Under the pieces are notes generated by a model. The model saw only the letters and a program-made list of their open reading frames with translations, had not been told where the DNA came from and did not search any database. The position numbers were made by a program, and so were the translations under genes. A DNA stretch of 64,000 nt from contig LSRX01000168.1 in NCBI GenBank assembly GCA_001939145.1, positions 385,163 through 449,162 on the forward strand. The letters run 5' to 3'. This document shows, in pieces, positions 31,342 to 42,518 of this stretch (positions are counted from its first letter, which is position 1; every line of letters begins with the position of its first letter). Source of the DNA: Symbiodinium microadriaticum. Taxonomy: Eukaryota > Sar > Dinophyceae > Suessiales > Symbiodiniaceae.

Positions 31342-31690
31342 AGGGGCAGGGTTTTGGATTCGGGCTTCCGGGGCTCGGGGTTTTCGGCTTCGGCTTTGAA
31401 ACTCAAGTCAAAAAGCCCGAAGGCACGCCAGGTTGAAGCCCTGGCTTTCATCGTAACGCCGTACATTCTACATACTGCCGTATCATCATCACGTGGAGCT
31501 ACTGATCGAACCCATCGCAACAAACAAATTGTGAAGACATACCGCATCAATCCTCAAGGAGTCGAGACAAAAGCCTTCAAACCCTGCTACGATTTCGTTC
31601 CTTACCGCAAACTCTGAGCCCTATTGCCTATATCCGTCTCCGGTACAGATCTTCTAGGAAGCAAAGGGCACACAAAGCAAGCGTACCATG

Positions 31691-31789
31691 AGGGGTTCAT
31701 GTGCCCAACTACTTGATACTATATACTTTGGCCTTAAAGCAGTTCCTATTTGCGTTTTTTGTCTTAGTATTGGGCTACATGGACCCTTA
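31691..31789. mobile_element. Family C copy
   Basis: AGGGGTTCATGTGCCC to GGGCTACATGGACCCTTA with TATATACTTTGGCCTTAAAG inside. Confidence 0.7.
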
Positions 31790-31984
31790 TACCCCAAACC
31801 CTTACGCTACCGTGATAGAACCCGTAAAGGAACCCTGAATACATAAACCCTGTAAGCCCTAAACCCTGTCCAAAGCAAGCATAAAGCAGCGAGGGGGCCG
31901 CCAATGATAGTGATGTGCATCTGCGACACCAGGTTGGCGCAATAAGGTCCCACAAGGATACCTTGAACTTACGATTTCTGGCTT

Positions 31985-32056
31985 ACCCTGACCCTCCAGG
32001 TACCTACTACAGAGGGTACTAGAGCCCCTAGCATGGTAGGTACCTGGAGGGCTAGG
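31985..32056. mobile_element. Family I copy 2
   Basis: ACCCTGACCCTCCAGGTACC to GGTACCTGGAGGGCTAGGG around AGGGTACTAGAGCCCC. It shares both arms with the copy at 3177. Confidence 0.75.
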
Positions 32057-32123
32057 GCTAGGCTTTTACCATGGTTGACCTGACCTACCCTCTTAAGGTG
32101 CCTTAGTCCGATCTCGTACCCTT

Positions 32124-32210
32124 ACCCTCGAAGGACTCATATTTTAAGGCTTTTGGGCCCAAAGACCCTGTGTATTATATAAGGCTTTTGGGCGATTTTG
32201 ATGCTAAGGG
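32124..32210. mobile_element. Family E copy 2
   Basis: ACCCTCGAAGGACTCAT, TTAAGGCTTTTGGGCCC and TATATAAGGCTTTTGGGC are in family order. The ending GATGCTAAGGG is diverged. Confidence 0.7.
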
Positions 32211-32353
32211 TTATATAAGTCGTTCAAGGGGTAAGATAGTTGGGGGGGGTAAGGTACGGCTTAGGGTTTAGGGCTGCTTAGGCGTGCAGTTTGGAGCTCA
32301 GGGTTTCGGAGTTTGCGCTTAAGGGCTTCTCAGGTCATGTCTGGGATTCGGCT

Positions 32354-32451
32354 TACCCATCGGCCCCGAAGTAGTTCCTTATTGGGATTAACTACCTTAT
32401 AGGATTCTAAATGTAAACCATAGAAAGGAACTACTCAGGGGCCTATGGGTA
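32354..32451. mobile_element. Family A copy 7 (A7)
   Basis: TACCCATCGGCCCC to GGGGCCTATGGGTA with arms GAAGTAGTTCCTTATTGGG and GAAAGGAACTACTCAGGGG. Confidence 0.85.
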
Positions 32452-32777
32452 GATCTGCTGTTGTTTCCCCAGCCACAGCTTTGGGTTTTGGGTTTTGGGT
32501 TTGGGGTTTAGGGGAGCCCGTGCTGCTCGTATTTAAATTTAGCGGTTGGCATCTGAGAAAATCAAACCTCAGCCACGACGCCCTAGTCCATAGATGTCGG
32601 ATCCTTTGCTGTGCGGTACGCGTGAATGTGCTTGTTCGGTACATGCATATGTGCTCTATCTAGAGCCCAACCCAGGAGGCTCCATATATACTACCATTAT
32701 GGAACTGGCTCCCAAAAACCATAGTAGGGATGGTCGGACTCCATATAAGGAAGTGAATTTCCCAGGTCCCTCCTTAC

Positions 32778-32993
32778 TCAAAGGGTCCTAAGTACCTATG
32801 TAATTTCCTTCTTTAAGGGTTTAGGGTTCCTTAAAGGGATTTAGCGTTGCTTTAAGGGTTAGAGGGTGCATCTTACTTGTTATTGTGTCTACCTATATAG
32901 TATACAATGTAGGGTTTCTATATTGGGAGTTACAGTTACAACTGTGATAACTTGGGAAGTATCTCCCTGCAACAGTACCTAGGACCCTTTGGG
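32778..32993. mobile_element. Family F copy 2, enlarged by heptamers
   Basis: TCAAAGGGTCCTAAGTACC to GTACCTAGGACCCTTTGGG. The family F interior (CAATGTAGGGTTTCTATATT, CTTGGGAAGTATCTCCC) is present, and about 60 bp rich in TTTAAGGG/TTTAGGG units lies in the left arm. Confidence 0.75.
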
Positions 32994-33241
32994 CTTTTTC
33001 GGATGCTTCAGGTGACCTTTAGAACTACCCCCCACATAGGGTTTAGGGTGTATAGGGCTTACGGTGTTAGATTTGGGGGCGTAGAGTTTAAGTCCTCAGG
33101 GTCTTCGGGTAGGGCATAATGGCGCCTTCTGTGCGTCTGTTCTGCTCCAGGGATGGGTAGTTCTCTGGACTAGAGTCCGGCTTTGAATTTTTAGAGTTAG
33201 GGTCAGCTTCAAGAGAAGTCATGTCAGAAGTTTGTGCGGGC

Positions 33242-33475
33242 TCACATTGTACCTGGCCGATATTTCATAGGGTTTATAATTCTAATGAGCGTTCTCAGAA
33301 TCATACCGGGCTTTATGATTCTATCCGCAGCGGCACCCTCGGAATAGGGACCTCTGAAACGGACCCACGTTTCGAACCTTCAAATTTCTTGTCCCAGGAG
33401 CCGATAAAGAGGAAGCCGCTGATTTGCGGCAAGATCCCTGTCGGCCAAGTTTGGTGTCACATGCCTCTGGTTGCT
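33242..33475 (-). pseudogene. Reading frame with one in-frame TGA, 76 codons
   Basis: On the minus strand, 33475-33383 (31 codons, for example NLADRDLAANQRLPLYRLL) and 33379-33242 (45 codons, beginning RFETWVRFRGPYSEGAAAD, then an Ile/Met/Leu-rich segment) are in the same frame, separated only by TGA at 33380-33382. The composition is natural and there are no heptamers. Family unknown. The TGA could be a lesion. The plus strand is also open across the region. Confidence 0.3.
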
Positions 33476-33644
33476 TTACTATATGCTGAACCATTCTAAA
33501 ACCGCTATTCTTCGCTGTCAATAGGAGCAGACTACTACATCTTATCTACCGAGTAGATAAAGACTTATGAAGTGCTATCAAGGCGTTTGTAAAAAACTCG
33601 TGACCTATTATGGAATTAGGTCCCCACTAGAGCCCATCGTTATT

Positions 33645-33730
33645 GTGGTTTAGGGTTTAGGGTTCAGGGTTCAGGGTTTAGGGTTCATGGTTTAGGCTTT
33701 AGGGTCTAGGGGTTTAGGGTTTAGGGATAG
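33645..33730 (+). repeat. Telomere-like tract
   Basis: About 11 units of TTTAGGG, TTCAGGG and TTCATGG. Confidence 0.9.
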
Positions 33731-34946
33731 TATCCGTAATATGACCCCAGGAAAGGAATGTAACTTGACTTAGGGGGGTATATCTTCAACTGCGGAATAG
33801 AACAATAATCCCATGATCCAGTGGATGTTCCCTGATCCGGGTAGATTTGAAGCTCTGAAAAAGTACCACTCCACCGTCCCTACAAGAATCGTTATTAGAT
33901 CCCTGTATGGACCCCTGAAAACCCCCGCTCTGCACCAGAGCCTCGTGACCAAGCTGGGAAGTGGCTCCCGATGGCTCTCGAAGAGCTCGCGGCCTTACGA
34001 AGGATTTTCGCAGGTTGCTTATACGGGTTCATAAGGGTGTAAGGTTTTAGTATGTTTTGGTATTCGTTTTGCTTTAGTGTCCTGGTTAGGAGGCGTTGCG
34101 CAGTAATGCAACCCTAGTACTGTGGGAAACAATCGAACAAGTTCCACCTCCCGGTTTTGGCTTTTTCGTTCAAGACTGCGGCACTGCAATGGCCACAGCC
34201 CAGACGCTAATTGCCCTAGCCCTAAGGGAGGGCAACATTCTTAGTCACAGTACTATAAACCCGAAAACGTTAAAGGTTATCCGATCAGCCCCTCAACCCC
34301 AAACGCTCAACTCTACAGCGTAAGCCCAAAAGCGCATAGTTCTAGGTGTTTCTAGGGTGGAAAAGTTTCGGGCTTGTCGGAACCATAGGGGGGCATTGCT
34401 GCCAAGTCTGTTGGGCTTCTGTTTTATAGACTTTATCCGACGACCTCCTGCCCCTCCCTTGGTCTTCACTCGAGGCACATCTTCTTAAAGTGCTCGTGAA
34501 GAGGATGCCTATGCTGCAATCCAAACTTGGAGCAGCAGCAAGCTACGGTGTTTGTAATGACTAGCAGCTTAGGACTTTCGGGAGTACACCACTCAAATTC
34601 TCAAGGCCCAAACACGAAACCCTGAACACCGCAAGTCCTTTTAGTGCACCCCAGGTCGCGATCAAGAAGGCCATGATGGCGTCCCGGTAATCTCGCAGGA
34701 CCTTTCGAAGCCCAGCAGGGGAATTGCAACACTAAAACCCGAGGCCCAAAGAAAGAGGGGTCTAGATCTGCCTTGCTTGCGACGACCCTTAGGGTAAGTT
34801 TTCGTTGGGTTTAACGGGCTTAGGTGCGAGCTAAAGCATGTAAAACATTTTGCAAGGATTAAACCACAACCCTCCCCTCAAGAAAAACAGCAGCAACACG
34901 CTTGGGGTGTCCTTCATTAATTGGTTTGGGTATGCCCCCCTCCACT

Positions 34947-35024
34947 CAGCAACAGTTGAGTAAAATTCATAATATGGGGTATATAAGGCGCTTAAGAGTA
35001 GCCCTATGATAGACTGTTACTGTA
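34947..35024. mobile_element. Family K copy 1
   Basis: CAGCAACAGTTGAGTAAAAT to TATGATAGACTGTTACTG then TA, 76 bp. The second copy at 55769 has the same ends and interior. Confidence 0.7.
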
Positions 35025-35756
35025 TGGTCTCTTCCTTCAGGGCAAAACTTCAAGCCCTAAAGCCTAGACACGACCCTCATCTGGTCTCCTGTTTGCCAAG
35101 GTAGTTTACGTCGCCACGACAGAGGGATATGTAGTACCTAACAACCTTATCTGTTTCCTTGTTTGCCACAAGAACGCATTGACTCTAAGTCTAAAACCCA
35201 AATCTAGTCCCGAAGCTCTCAAGGCTAAAGCCAAACCCTACACCCTAAACCCTAAGCCCCAAAGCCCTCAAGCCCAAAACCCTAAACCTTAAATTGCTAA
35301 GATCCTTACTTAGATCCTTGTCAAACACACCCGCAGAGCCCAGTTACCCATATAGTAAGCTACTGGGTTATGGGTACCGTACGGTTCCTTTTGGTTTAAG
35401 GTTTATGGGGTTTAGGCTTGTGCAAGTATCAGGCTTATATAGGGTTTTAAAGGACAGTACCCCGCTGCATAGGTAATTGGGCTCCTAGGGACAGACGCAG
35501 AGACTGAGATCAGTTGGATGATTGAAACCCATGGTCCCTAAACCCTAAACAGTAAACCCAAAACCTTTCAGAATTCCGGAAAGGAGCTCCTTTGGGGTCT
35601 GTCGGCACTACGAAAAGGGCTTTGGGGCTTCTAGAGTTTCCGGGCTTCTAGGGCTTAGGGTCTAAGGCTTTAGGGGTTTACACATGGGGTGCTACCCTAC
35701 TCTAGCCACTATTAAGTCTGCTGCAGATGGTGAAACAACTATTGTGGGAAGGCCCC

Positions 35757-36137
35757 TTAACAAGCAGAAGAGCACGCACCTAGCGCAAAGCCGCGAAAAA
35801 ACTGTTCATGATTTAAATCCTGCATTACCAAGGACCCTACACTGAACGATAATATATTCCTTAATACAGGATTTCTATCATCAACCGTATCATCAGCCGA
35901 GTCAAGCAAGAGGCTTGTGTTAGGCCTGCACACAGCAACTTCCTGCACAAATAACAATGAGGAGCGATAAGCCATAACAATATTTGTGGGTCCAACCCAT
36001 ATTTCCACAATACTGTTGAAATCAGAGCAGCGCTCCTTCATCTCGAAACCCCTACTGCATAACGTGATCTTGGAAGAACTAGGTTGGCAGTGCACCCTTA
36101 CTTGGGCGTCGTCGTGACACAGGGTAAACACACGCTA
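35757..36137 (-). CDS. Reading frame carrying family B copy 6 near its end
   Basis: The minus-strand frame starts after an acceptor-like CCATAG at 36138. It runs 80-plus codons of natural composition (RVFTLCHDDAQVRVHCQPSS; later EIWVGPTNIVMAYRSSLLF and LLLDSADDT). Element B6 in sense orientation follows. Splicing 35885-35802 (84 bp, ACG|GTTGATG to AACAG|) adds FFRGFALGACSSAC and a TAA stop. Because 84 is a multiple of three the un-spliced frame is open too. Family unknown. It could be the last two exons of a gene. Confidence 0.35.
35802..35889 (-). mobile_element. Family B copy 6 (B6)
   Basis: CTGTTCATGATTTAAATCC to TCTATCATCAACCG then TA. Shorter interior than other copies. The right TA is present and the left dinucleotide is not TA. 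Sense orientation is minus. Confidence 0.8.
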
Positions 36138-36835
36138 TGGATTCTCTTTAGAAGCGCTTCATACAGGGCTCTGTCGACCAGAAAAGGTTTCCAACGCACG
36201 ATTGGGTCTGGGGTTTCGGGTTTTTGGGCTTTGACGGTTAACACAAGGATTTTGGGTACAGTCTAGTATGATATAGTATTCAGGGAACCGTAAGGAAGAA
36301 TTGAATCAGCTGTTCAGGCTGCTATCTTCAGCTAAGCCCTCTCGATTCCTTCACAGCGTCTGCCTTGAACCCTAAACCCTAAACCCTATACCCTAAACCC
36401 TTAAACCCTAAACACTAAAGACCAAGGGGCATTGATCTGCCGGCTGGCAAGCACTTCTTCATGGAGGGTGTAGCAGGATATGACCTCAGGTCTTCCACTT
36501 CAGGGTTTTTGGGATCAGGGTTGGTTTTGGGTTTAGGGTTTAGGGGTTAGGGTTTCAGGATACAGTTTAGGGTATAGAACGGTTGTATATCTTAAGTGTC
36601 AGTTTAGGCTACTTTTTTTGTAAGAGGGTAGATTCCTTAATTGCAGGGGTGTTGGGTTCCTGAACTATGGCAGAGAAGCCCTTTCAACGCACCGGTGAGG
36701 TATTCGGCTGCGAGGTGTAGATCTCAGGTTTTTGGGAAGCCTCAGCTAAGCCACTCTGAAACACTAAACCACCCTACTGTACACCTAAGACCCTAAAGCC
36801 CTAAACCCAAAAACTCTAAAACCCTGAACCCCGCC

Positions 36836-37338
36836 TTGGACTCCCTAAATCCTGAATTCTGGCTGGTTGTTCTTACCTTTACTTCTCTCAAGGTTGCCTT
36901 GCCAGAAAAAGGAACTGCACATCCCTCAGGGTCCATGTGCCTGTGCAGTATGCTCTGTGGGATTCCTATTCTTCTAAGTACTCAAGGGACTAAAAAAAGC
37001 CTAAAGCCTAAAGGCATTGGAGAGTGGAAGTTCGGCCCGGTGATAACTTCGGTGCATATTCAAGGTAGAATTATAAGGCAACTATTTCTTGTTCGGGGTA
37101 TACTATTCGTTCGTAGATCTTCCCACTTCTACATTTCTCCGGGAGCGAGTTATTCTCTAGGCTTCAACTGCACTCGTGGTGGTGCATTTGCAGCGCTTCA
37201 TACCTTACTCGGCATGACTTCAACACAATACGATGATGCCGGACAGCCTCGCCAAACATGGCACACGTCGACGCTGATGATATATGCCCAGCATGTCGTT
37301 GCTCGTTTGTGGCCCGGCTATCTCCGCAGCAAGACAAA
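36836..37338 (+). CDS. Longest non-repetitive plus-strand frame
   Basis: 176 codons to 37366, the last part being heptamer-derived Leu-Asn-Pro. The first third overlaps a family C-like fragment (GGGTCCATGTGCC) and is doubtful. The second half is well mixed: FAALHTLLGMTSTQYDDAGQ followed by PRQTWHTSTLMIYAQHVVA. I do not recognise a family. If genuine, the true exon is probably about 37030-37338. Confidence 0.22.
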
Positions 37339-37470
37339 AACCCTAAACCCTAACCCTAAGCCCTAAGCCCTAAACCCCTAAACCCTAACCCCTAAGCCCT
37401 AAGCCCTAAACCCTAAACCCCTAAATCCCTAAACCCTAGACCCGAAACCCTATAAACCCTAAACCCTAAA
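37335..37470 (-). repeat. Telomere-like tract
   Basis: About 18 CCCTAAA/CCCTAAG/CCCCTAAA units, one of the densest tracts. Confidence 0.95.
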
Positions 37471-37623
37471 TGCAAAAATGCCTGTCTCTCCGCCGGGTTT
37501 TGGGTCTTCTGGAGCTATGGCTTCCAGAGCCATCACCAATTGCCCAACCTCGACTAGGCATCTCAGGTTTAGGGTTCAGGGTTTAGGGTTGGCATAGCAT
37601 GGAGTGCGACAGTCTTGTCTTAA

Positions 37624-37739
37624 CCCTAAGGGTCCAGGTCCAGGTACCCAACTGGTATATACTTTGGGCCATAAAGTGGTCCCTATTTAGCTACTTTGGG
37701 GCCAAAGTCTATATTATTTGGGCATATGGACCCTTCGGG
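37624..37739. mobile_element. Family C copy
   Basis: CCCTAAGGGTCCAGG to GGGCATATGGACCCTTCGGG, with TATACTTTGGGCCATAAAG and GGCCAAAGTCTATATTATT. Confidence 0.8.
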
Positions 37740-37996
37740 TCAGGCCCCTTCCACCCAGCATAGGTCTATTAGGGCGTTGGTTTAGGGTTCTAGGGTTTAG
37801 GGTTTAGGGGTTTAGAGTTGAGGGGCTTAGTGTAGGGTTCGGGGGTTTAGAGGGGGTATCCAGCATACATCGAATAAACACGGTCCTGATTACATCCTTT
37901 ACTATTCCTCAGGGTTTCTTGTCGAAGTTTTTTCAAACATATACGCCGAACCCGGACCCCAAACCCTAAAGGGGTGTGAGTCCTGGGTCCACATTT

Positions 37997-38068
37997 GGGT
38001 AGTTCTCTACATTAAGGTACCGTTTGGACCCCAAAAAAAAAGGGACCCTAATTTAGGGAACTACCCAG
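37997..38068. mobile_element. Family D copy 9, short
   Basis: GGGTAGTTCTCTACATTAAG to CCTAATTTAGGGAACTACCC. The centre is reduced to a poly-A run. Confidence 0.8.
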
Positions 38069-38142
38069 TTGTCCCCAAGCCGGAGACCCCACCCCAACCC
38101 TATACCCTGGACCCAAACCCAAAACGATGGTCCTAAACCCTA

Positions 38143-38231
38143 CCCCCAAGGCTCTAAGGACTCATATTTTAAAGCTTTAAGGCCCAAAGACCATGCAATG
38201 TAAGGCTTTTGTGCTATTTTGAGCCTTAGGG
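38143..38231. mobile_element. Family E copy 3
   Basis: CCCCAAGGCTCTAAGGACTC to TATTTTGAGCCTTAGGG with GGCCCAAAGACCATGC inside. Confidence 0.8.
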
Positions 38232-38298
38232 TACCCTTAAACCCTAAAGCCAAACCCTAAACCCTGCCCCCGAACCTCCTGGCGCTAAACCCTACCCA

Positions 38299-38406
38299 CA
38301 GGGTCCCTGTACCCACATACTGCAGTACGTACTTAGGCCTTAACAGTACTGATATTGAGAATACATTTACGGACCAAAGTATGTACTATGGGGTACATGG
38401 ACCCCT
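38299..38406. mobile_element. Family C copy
   Basis: CAGGGTCCCTGTACCC to GGGGTACATGGACCCCT with ACCAAAGTATGTACTAT. It sits only 68 bp from E3. Confidence 0.75.
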
Positions 38407-38525
38407 ATCCCTAAACACTAGCCTGGACCCTAAACCCTAAACCCGGGCCCTAAACCTTAAACCCTAAAACCCTGAACCCTAAACCCGGACCCTCACACTT
38501 AAACCCTGAACCCTAAACCCAATGT
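38405..38525 (-). repeat. Telomere-like tract
   Basis: CCCTAAA/CCCGGAC/CCCTGAA units. A plus-oriented tract follows at 38600-38710. Confidence 0.85.
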
Positions 38526-38939
38526 AAGTTAGCCCTAACCTGGGCCCCTAAAGCCGAGCACCCGACCCTTCCGTGTGGCCTGGCAGCAGACTCTATAGGC
38601 TTTTGCAGTTTAGGGCTTCAGGGCTTTAGAAGGTTTCTGGGTTTAGAGCTTCAGGGGTTTAGGGCTTTGGGCTTAGGGCTTTGGGGTTTAGGGCTTTAGG
38701 GTTTAAGGTTTCAGAAGCTGATGATATTCAAAAAGGGACTGAGGCTCCCTACTAGACTCCTTCACCATCACTGAAGGGGAAGGGTCTGCTGATACAAGGC
38801 CTTCGAGTCCAAAGTCCGAGTTTGGAGTTTTGTTCGACTTGGAGTCCATGGATTTAGGGCTTAGGGTTTAGGGTTTAAGGTCATGGGTTCAGTATTATCC
38901 CTTACACTCTCTGTAACCCAACGTGGGTTCTTTTCTCTG

Positions 38940-39259
38940 TCTCCTCTCTCTCTCTCTCTCGGCCCCTCTGTCTACCTTATACATACATGCGTGTGCATGT
39001 CTAAATATGTAGTTATGTATGTAATTGTAGTTGCATGTCTGTCCGTCTGTCTGTCTGTCCGTCTGTCTGTCTGTCTGTCTGCCTGCCTGCCTGCCTGCCT
39101 GCCTGTCTGTCTGTCTGTCCGTCTGCGTATGTATGTATGTATGTATGTATGTATGGATGGATGCATGTGTGTATGTATGTATGTATGTATGTATGTATGT
39201 ATGTATGTATGTATGTATGTATGTATGTATGTATGTATGTACATATGGATGTATGGATG

Positions 39260-39306
<47 letters not shown>

Positions 39307-39512
39307 CAATGTCTACTATGTCTATGTCTATGTCTATGTCTATGTCTATGTACATGTACATGTACATGTATATGTATATGTATATGCATATGCATATGCA
39401 TATGTATATGTATATGCATATGCATATGTATGTGTATATGTATATGCATATGCATATGTATGTGTATATGTATATGCATATGCATATGGGTATGATAATT
39501 AATGTATATGTA

Positions 39513-39543
<31 letters not shown>

Positions 39544-39600
39544 GTGCACGTCTATGTGTATGCGTATGCATGTGTATGTGTATGTGTATGAATATATCAT
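38940..39600. repeat. Compound microsatellite, TGTC/TGCC/TGTA/TATGTA
   Basis: About 660 bp: (CT)n, then TGTC with CCGTCTG variants, TGCC, a long TGTA block, then TATGTA and TATGCA hexamers in nested subarrays, then GTGTAT. It yields long Cys/Val/Tyr/Met-only frames that are not genes. Confidence 0.97.
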
Positions 39601-40367
39601 GTATATGAAGGGTTACTTCGAGCCCCTAAACGCCGCTACGTTCGGGACAAGCACCAGATGCCTGTAGAACTGGCTGTTGATGACGTTGCTGTAGTACCTT
39701 GGCCATGCGTGTGTGCAGGTTTCGGGGGGTTTAGGGCCCCTAAACCCTAAACCCTAAACCCAAACCGGGGTATCCGGGGACCCTGAACCTGAAACTCTAA
39801 GCAGAGCTTACGCTTTCAGGTCCTGGGGCCCCCAGACCCTCCAATATCCCTTCATTGAGAAAACCCACCGTTTAGGGTCTAGGGTTTAGGGCCTAGGGCT
39901 TAGGGATCCTTATAAATATATATATGGGTTGAGGCATATTCCTTATAATTACTTGAAAGATTTTAGAAGATATGGGTGGAAGGATCTCGGCTGTGTGGTT
40001 AAGGCCTGCGAGCTTAGAGAGCCGGAGGGGTTAGGATGTAGGACGCATGGCAAAATCTTCGTCTCACCTTTTCCCCCTCCACTCCATCTCTCCTAAGCCA
40101 CAAAGCCGACATGACAAGCAGAAAAACCAATCCCCCTCCACCAACAAACAAACCATGAACCCTAGAAGTCCCAATGGGCCCCAACACCTATGAACTCTGT
40201 AACCCCTGACTTCCTGGAGCCCCCTAACCCTAAACCCTAAACCCTAAACCCTAAACCCTAAAGCCCTAAACCCTAACCCCCGATCGTCAGCCGCTGCTCT
40301 GCCGCCGGAGTTCGTGTAGGCACGCTCGGCTTTCTGCGTGTCCAAAGGCATCTCTGGCCTACGTCGG

Positions 40368-40615
40368 AACGGCCTTAGGGTTTAGGGGTTTAGGGTTTAG
40401 GGTTTAGGGGTTTAGGGTTTAGGGTTTAGGGCCTTATTACCCAAAGGANTACCCTAGGCATTGCCATATAGAATATATCCTATATACCTGGCATATACCT
40501 TATGGAATACCCTTTCGCCTATAGAATACCTTGTAACGGCCTTAGGGTTTAGGGGTTTAGGGTTTAGGGTTTAGGGGTTTAGGGTTTAGGGTTTAGGGCC
40601 TTATTACCCAAAGGA
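40368..40615. repeat. 81-bp identical repeat around a single N
   Basis: AACGGCCTTAGGG through ATTACCCAAAGGA (40368-40448) is repeated exactly at 40535-40615. A single N lies at 40449, directly after the first copy. Probably a failed overlap at a scaffold join. Confidence 0.8.
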
Positions 40616-40669
40616 TTCCATAGGTATAAAACTATTGTGGAATTAGGTCCCAAAAGACCATCCTTATTT

Positions 40670-40766
40670 CGGTCGATGATATAAATCCTGCAGTACCCAG
40701 GAATATACCATAAATCCCATAGCTTAGGGTCCTTAAGGTAATGCAGGATTTATATCATCAACAATA
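40670..40766 (+). mobile_element. Family B copy 7 (B7)
   Basis: CGGTCGATGATATAAATCC to ATATCATCAACAATA. The interior AGGAATATACCATAAAT matches B8. The terminal AG is lost and there is no coding frame nearby. Confidence 0.82.
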
Positions 40767-40794
40767 CAATGATTTTAGGGACCCGATTCGTATA

Positions 40795-40823
40795 AATAAA
40801 TAAATAAATAGATAAATAAAGAA

Positions 40824-40861
<38 letters not shown>

Positions 40862-40865
40862 TTCG
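40795..40865. repeat. (AAAT)n-(AT)n-(GA)n microsatellite
   Basis: AATAAATAAATAGATAAAT then TATATA and GAGAGA runs. A family F fragment (CTTGGGGAAGTATCCCCC, about 40880-40940) follows. Confidence 0.9.
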
Positions 40866-41014
40866 GAGAATCCCTCAGAGTCGAATATGACTTGGGGAAG
40901 TATCCCCCACAGCAGTACCTTTGACCAGGAACTTAGGAAGGAATCCTGAACCCCCTAAACCCTTAAAGGAGCCCTTATAATAGCTACTTCGGACCGTTTT
41001 TGGGCTAGACCCTT

Positions 41015-41108
41015 AATGTAAGGCCTTCATAATTAGAGTCGGATTTTTTTCTTTTTTTTGGGAGGGGGGGGCGCTCCTTATCATTTTAACTATAGCATAT
41101 TTTGCCCC
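41015..41108. mobile_element. Family G copy 6, degraded
   Basis: TGTAAGGCCTTCATAATTAG then poly-T and poly-G runs and TATAGCATATTTTGCCCCC. The right end is unclear. Confidence 0.4.
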
Positions 41109-41133
41109 CAAATCCTATATATCTAATTTATTA

Positions 41134-41200
41134 CCTTGTAAGGCTTTTGGGCCCAAAGACCATACTATACAAGGCTCTTGTGTTATGTTGAGCCTTAGGG
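41134..41200. mobile_element. Family E copy 4, left end lost
   Basis: AAGGCTTTTGGGCCCAAAG to TGTTGAGCCTTAGGG. The left terminal CCCTAAGG arm is missing. Confidence 0.65.
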
Positions 41201-42260
41201 TTAAGGACCCTATATTAAGGTGCTACTTCAGGCGAAGGGGCGTTGAACTCGGAGAAGAAGGGGTTCGAGGGCATTAGAGCTTAAAAGGGATGGCTTTCAG
41301 GTATCCTTGGATTAAAGCGAGGATTTAGGGTTTAGGTTTAGGGTGTAGGGTTTAGGTTTAGGGTTTAGGATCGATGAGGGTTCCATAGGGTGTTTAGGGT
41401 TTAGGGCTTGATATGGCTTGGCATTTTTCAGTTTAGAGAAGGCTTGAGGTTTAAAGTTTACGGCTTAGGGCTGAGGTTCAGGCGTTCGGCTGCATTTTAC
41501 CTTCGCAGGGTGTCAGGGAAAGTAGAGCAGACTTAGCAAGTAGATTGAGGTGAAGCTCTCAGCAGCACAAGTTGGGGCGTCCGGTCTCATAATTCCACTT
41601 GTAAGCTACGCTTCATTTAAAACCCACGAGTCCTCCAGCGGGTCATACTTTGTATGTTTATGCTTATGGGCTGATGCGGAAACCAGAAAGCCGGAAACAG
41701 TGGGTTTAGGGTTCAGGGTTTAAGGAGTCAGGGCGTAGGGTCTAGGGTTTAGGGATCCTCATGTCTTTGGAGGAAAGCACAGGAAATCCCAGAACTAGTC
41801 TTTCCAGGATTCATGCTCAAACCCTAAACCCTAAGTAGACCCTGAACCCTGAACCCTAAACCCTATTAAGCCCTATGCCCTAAACCCCAATGGCCACAAA
41901 CCCACAACCCCCCCCCCGAGCCTGAACCCTGACTCTTAATTCCATTAAAGCCTGTTTAACGCCTTGACAGTTTCAGTGTCGGAGTGTCGGATGGGTTGCA
42001 CCAGCCTAAACCCTACCCTTAAGCAAGCCATGTGGGCACTTGACACGGCGCTGTCTTAAAGCAGTAGAAAGGAAACGTATCAAGTTCTATATTGCTAAGG
42101 GTGGTTCGCAAAAGCGGTCCCGCAGGGTTCCTTGGTTGAGGGTTTAGGGTTTATGCGCAAAATGCAAGCCCGATTAGGCACAGAGTGCTCTGATCGCCGA
42201 AATGAACATCCCTCCACATGTTCATCTCATTCTAATCCAGCATTGGCAAAGGTCTCCCAG

Positions 42261-42518
42261 TCATCGTGGGTGCTCCCAGTCACCCCACTTCGCCTCATCG
42301 TCGTCAAGCTCTTCACTGAGGGCACTGTGCTCGTGCCTGGGCCCTCCGCTAGGGTCACTCCATAGAGCTCGACGCCGCTCCGACTCCTCCGATTGCCTGT
42401 GGAGGCTCTTGTGTCCGCCATCGGAATAGCTGATGCCGATGCTTTCGTTGAATCTCCAGAGTATCAGATGATTGGTGATTTGTCGACTGATTTCAAGTGA
42501 TTTGGAAAGTGCTTTTTT
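42261..42518 (-). CDS. Exon-like acidic open frame lacking a Met start
   Basis: Minus-strand frame open for about 85 codons to TGA at 42261. It begins after a poly-A/TAA-containing stretch, with NHLILWRFNESIGISYSDGG, then a strongly charged segment with SEESERRR and EELDDDEAKWGDWE. The composition is typical of a real hydrophilic protein end. The overlapping plus frames are Ser/Arg-rich shadows. Family unknown. Confidence 0.25.
   Translation of the reverse strand, partial: KKALSKSLEISRQITNHLILWRFNESIGISYSDGGHKSLHRQSEESERRRALWSDPSGGPRHEHSALSEELDDDEAKWGDWEHPR

Noticed and set aside
38883..39608. 241-codon open frame and several overlapping frames
   Set aside because: They consist of Cys/Val/Tyr/Met or Ile/Tyr/His runs from the TGTA/TATGTA microsatellite.
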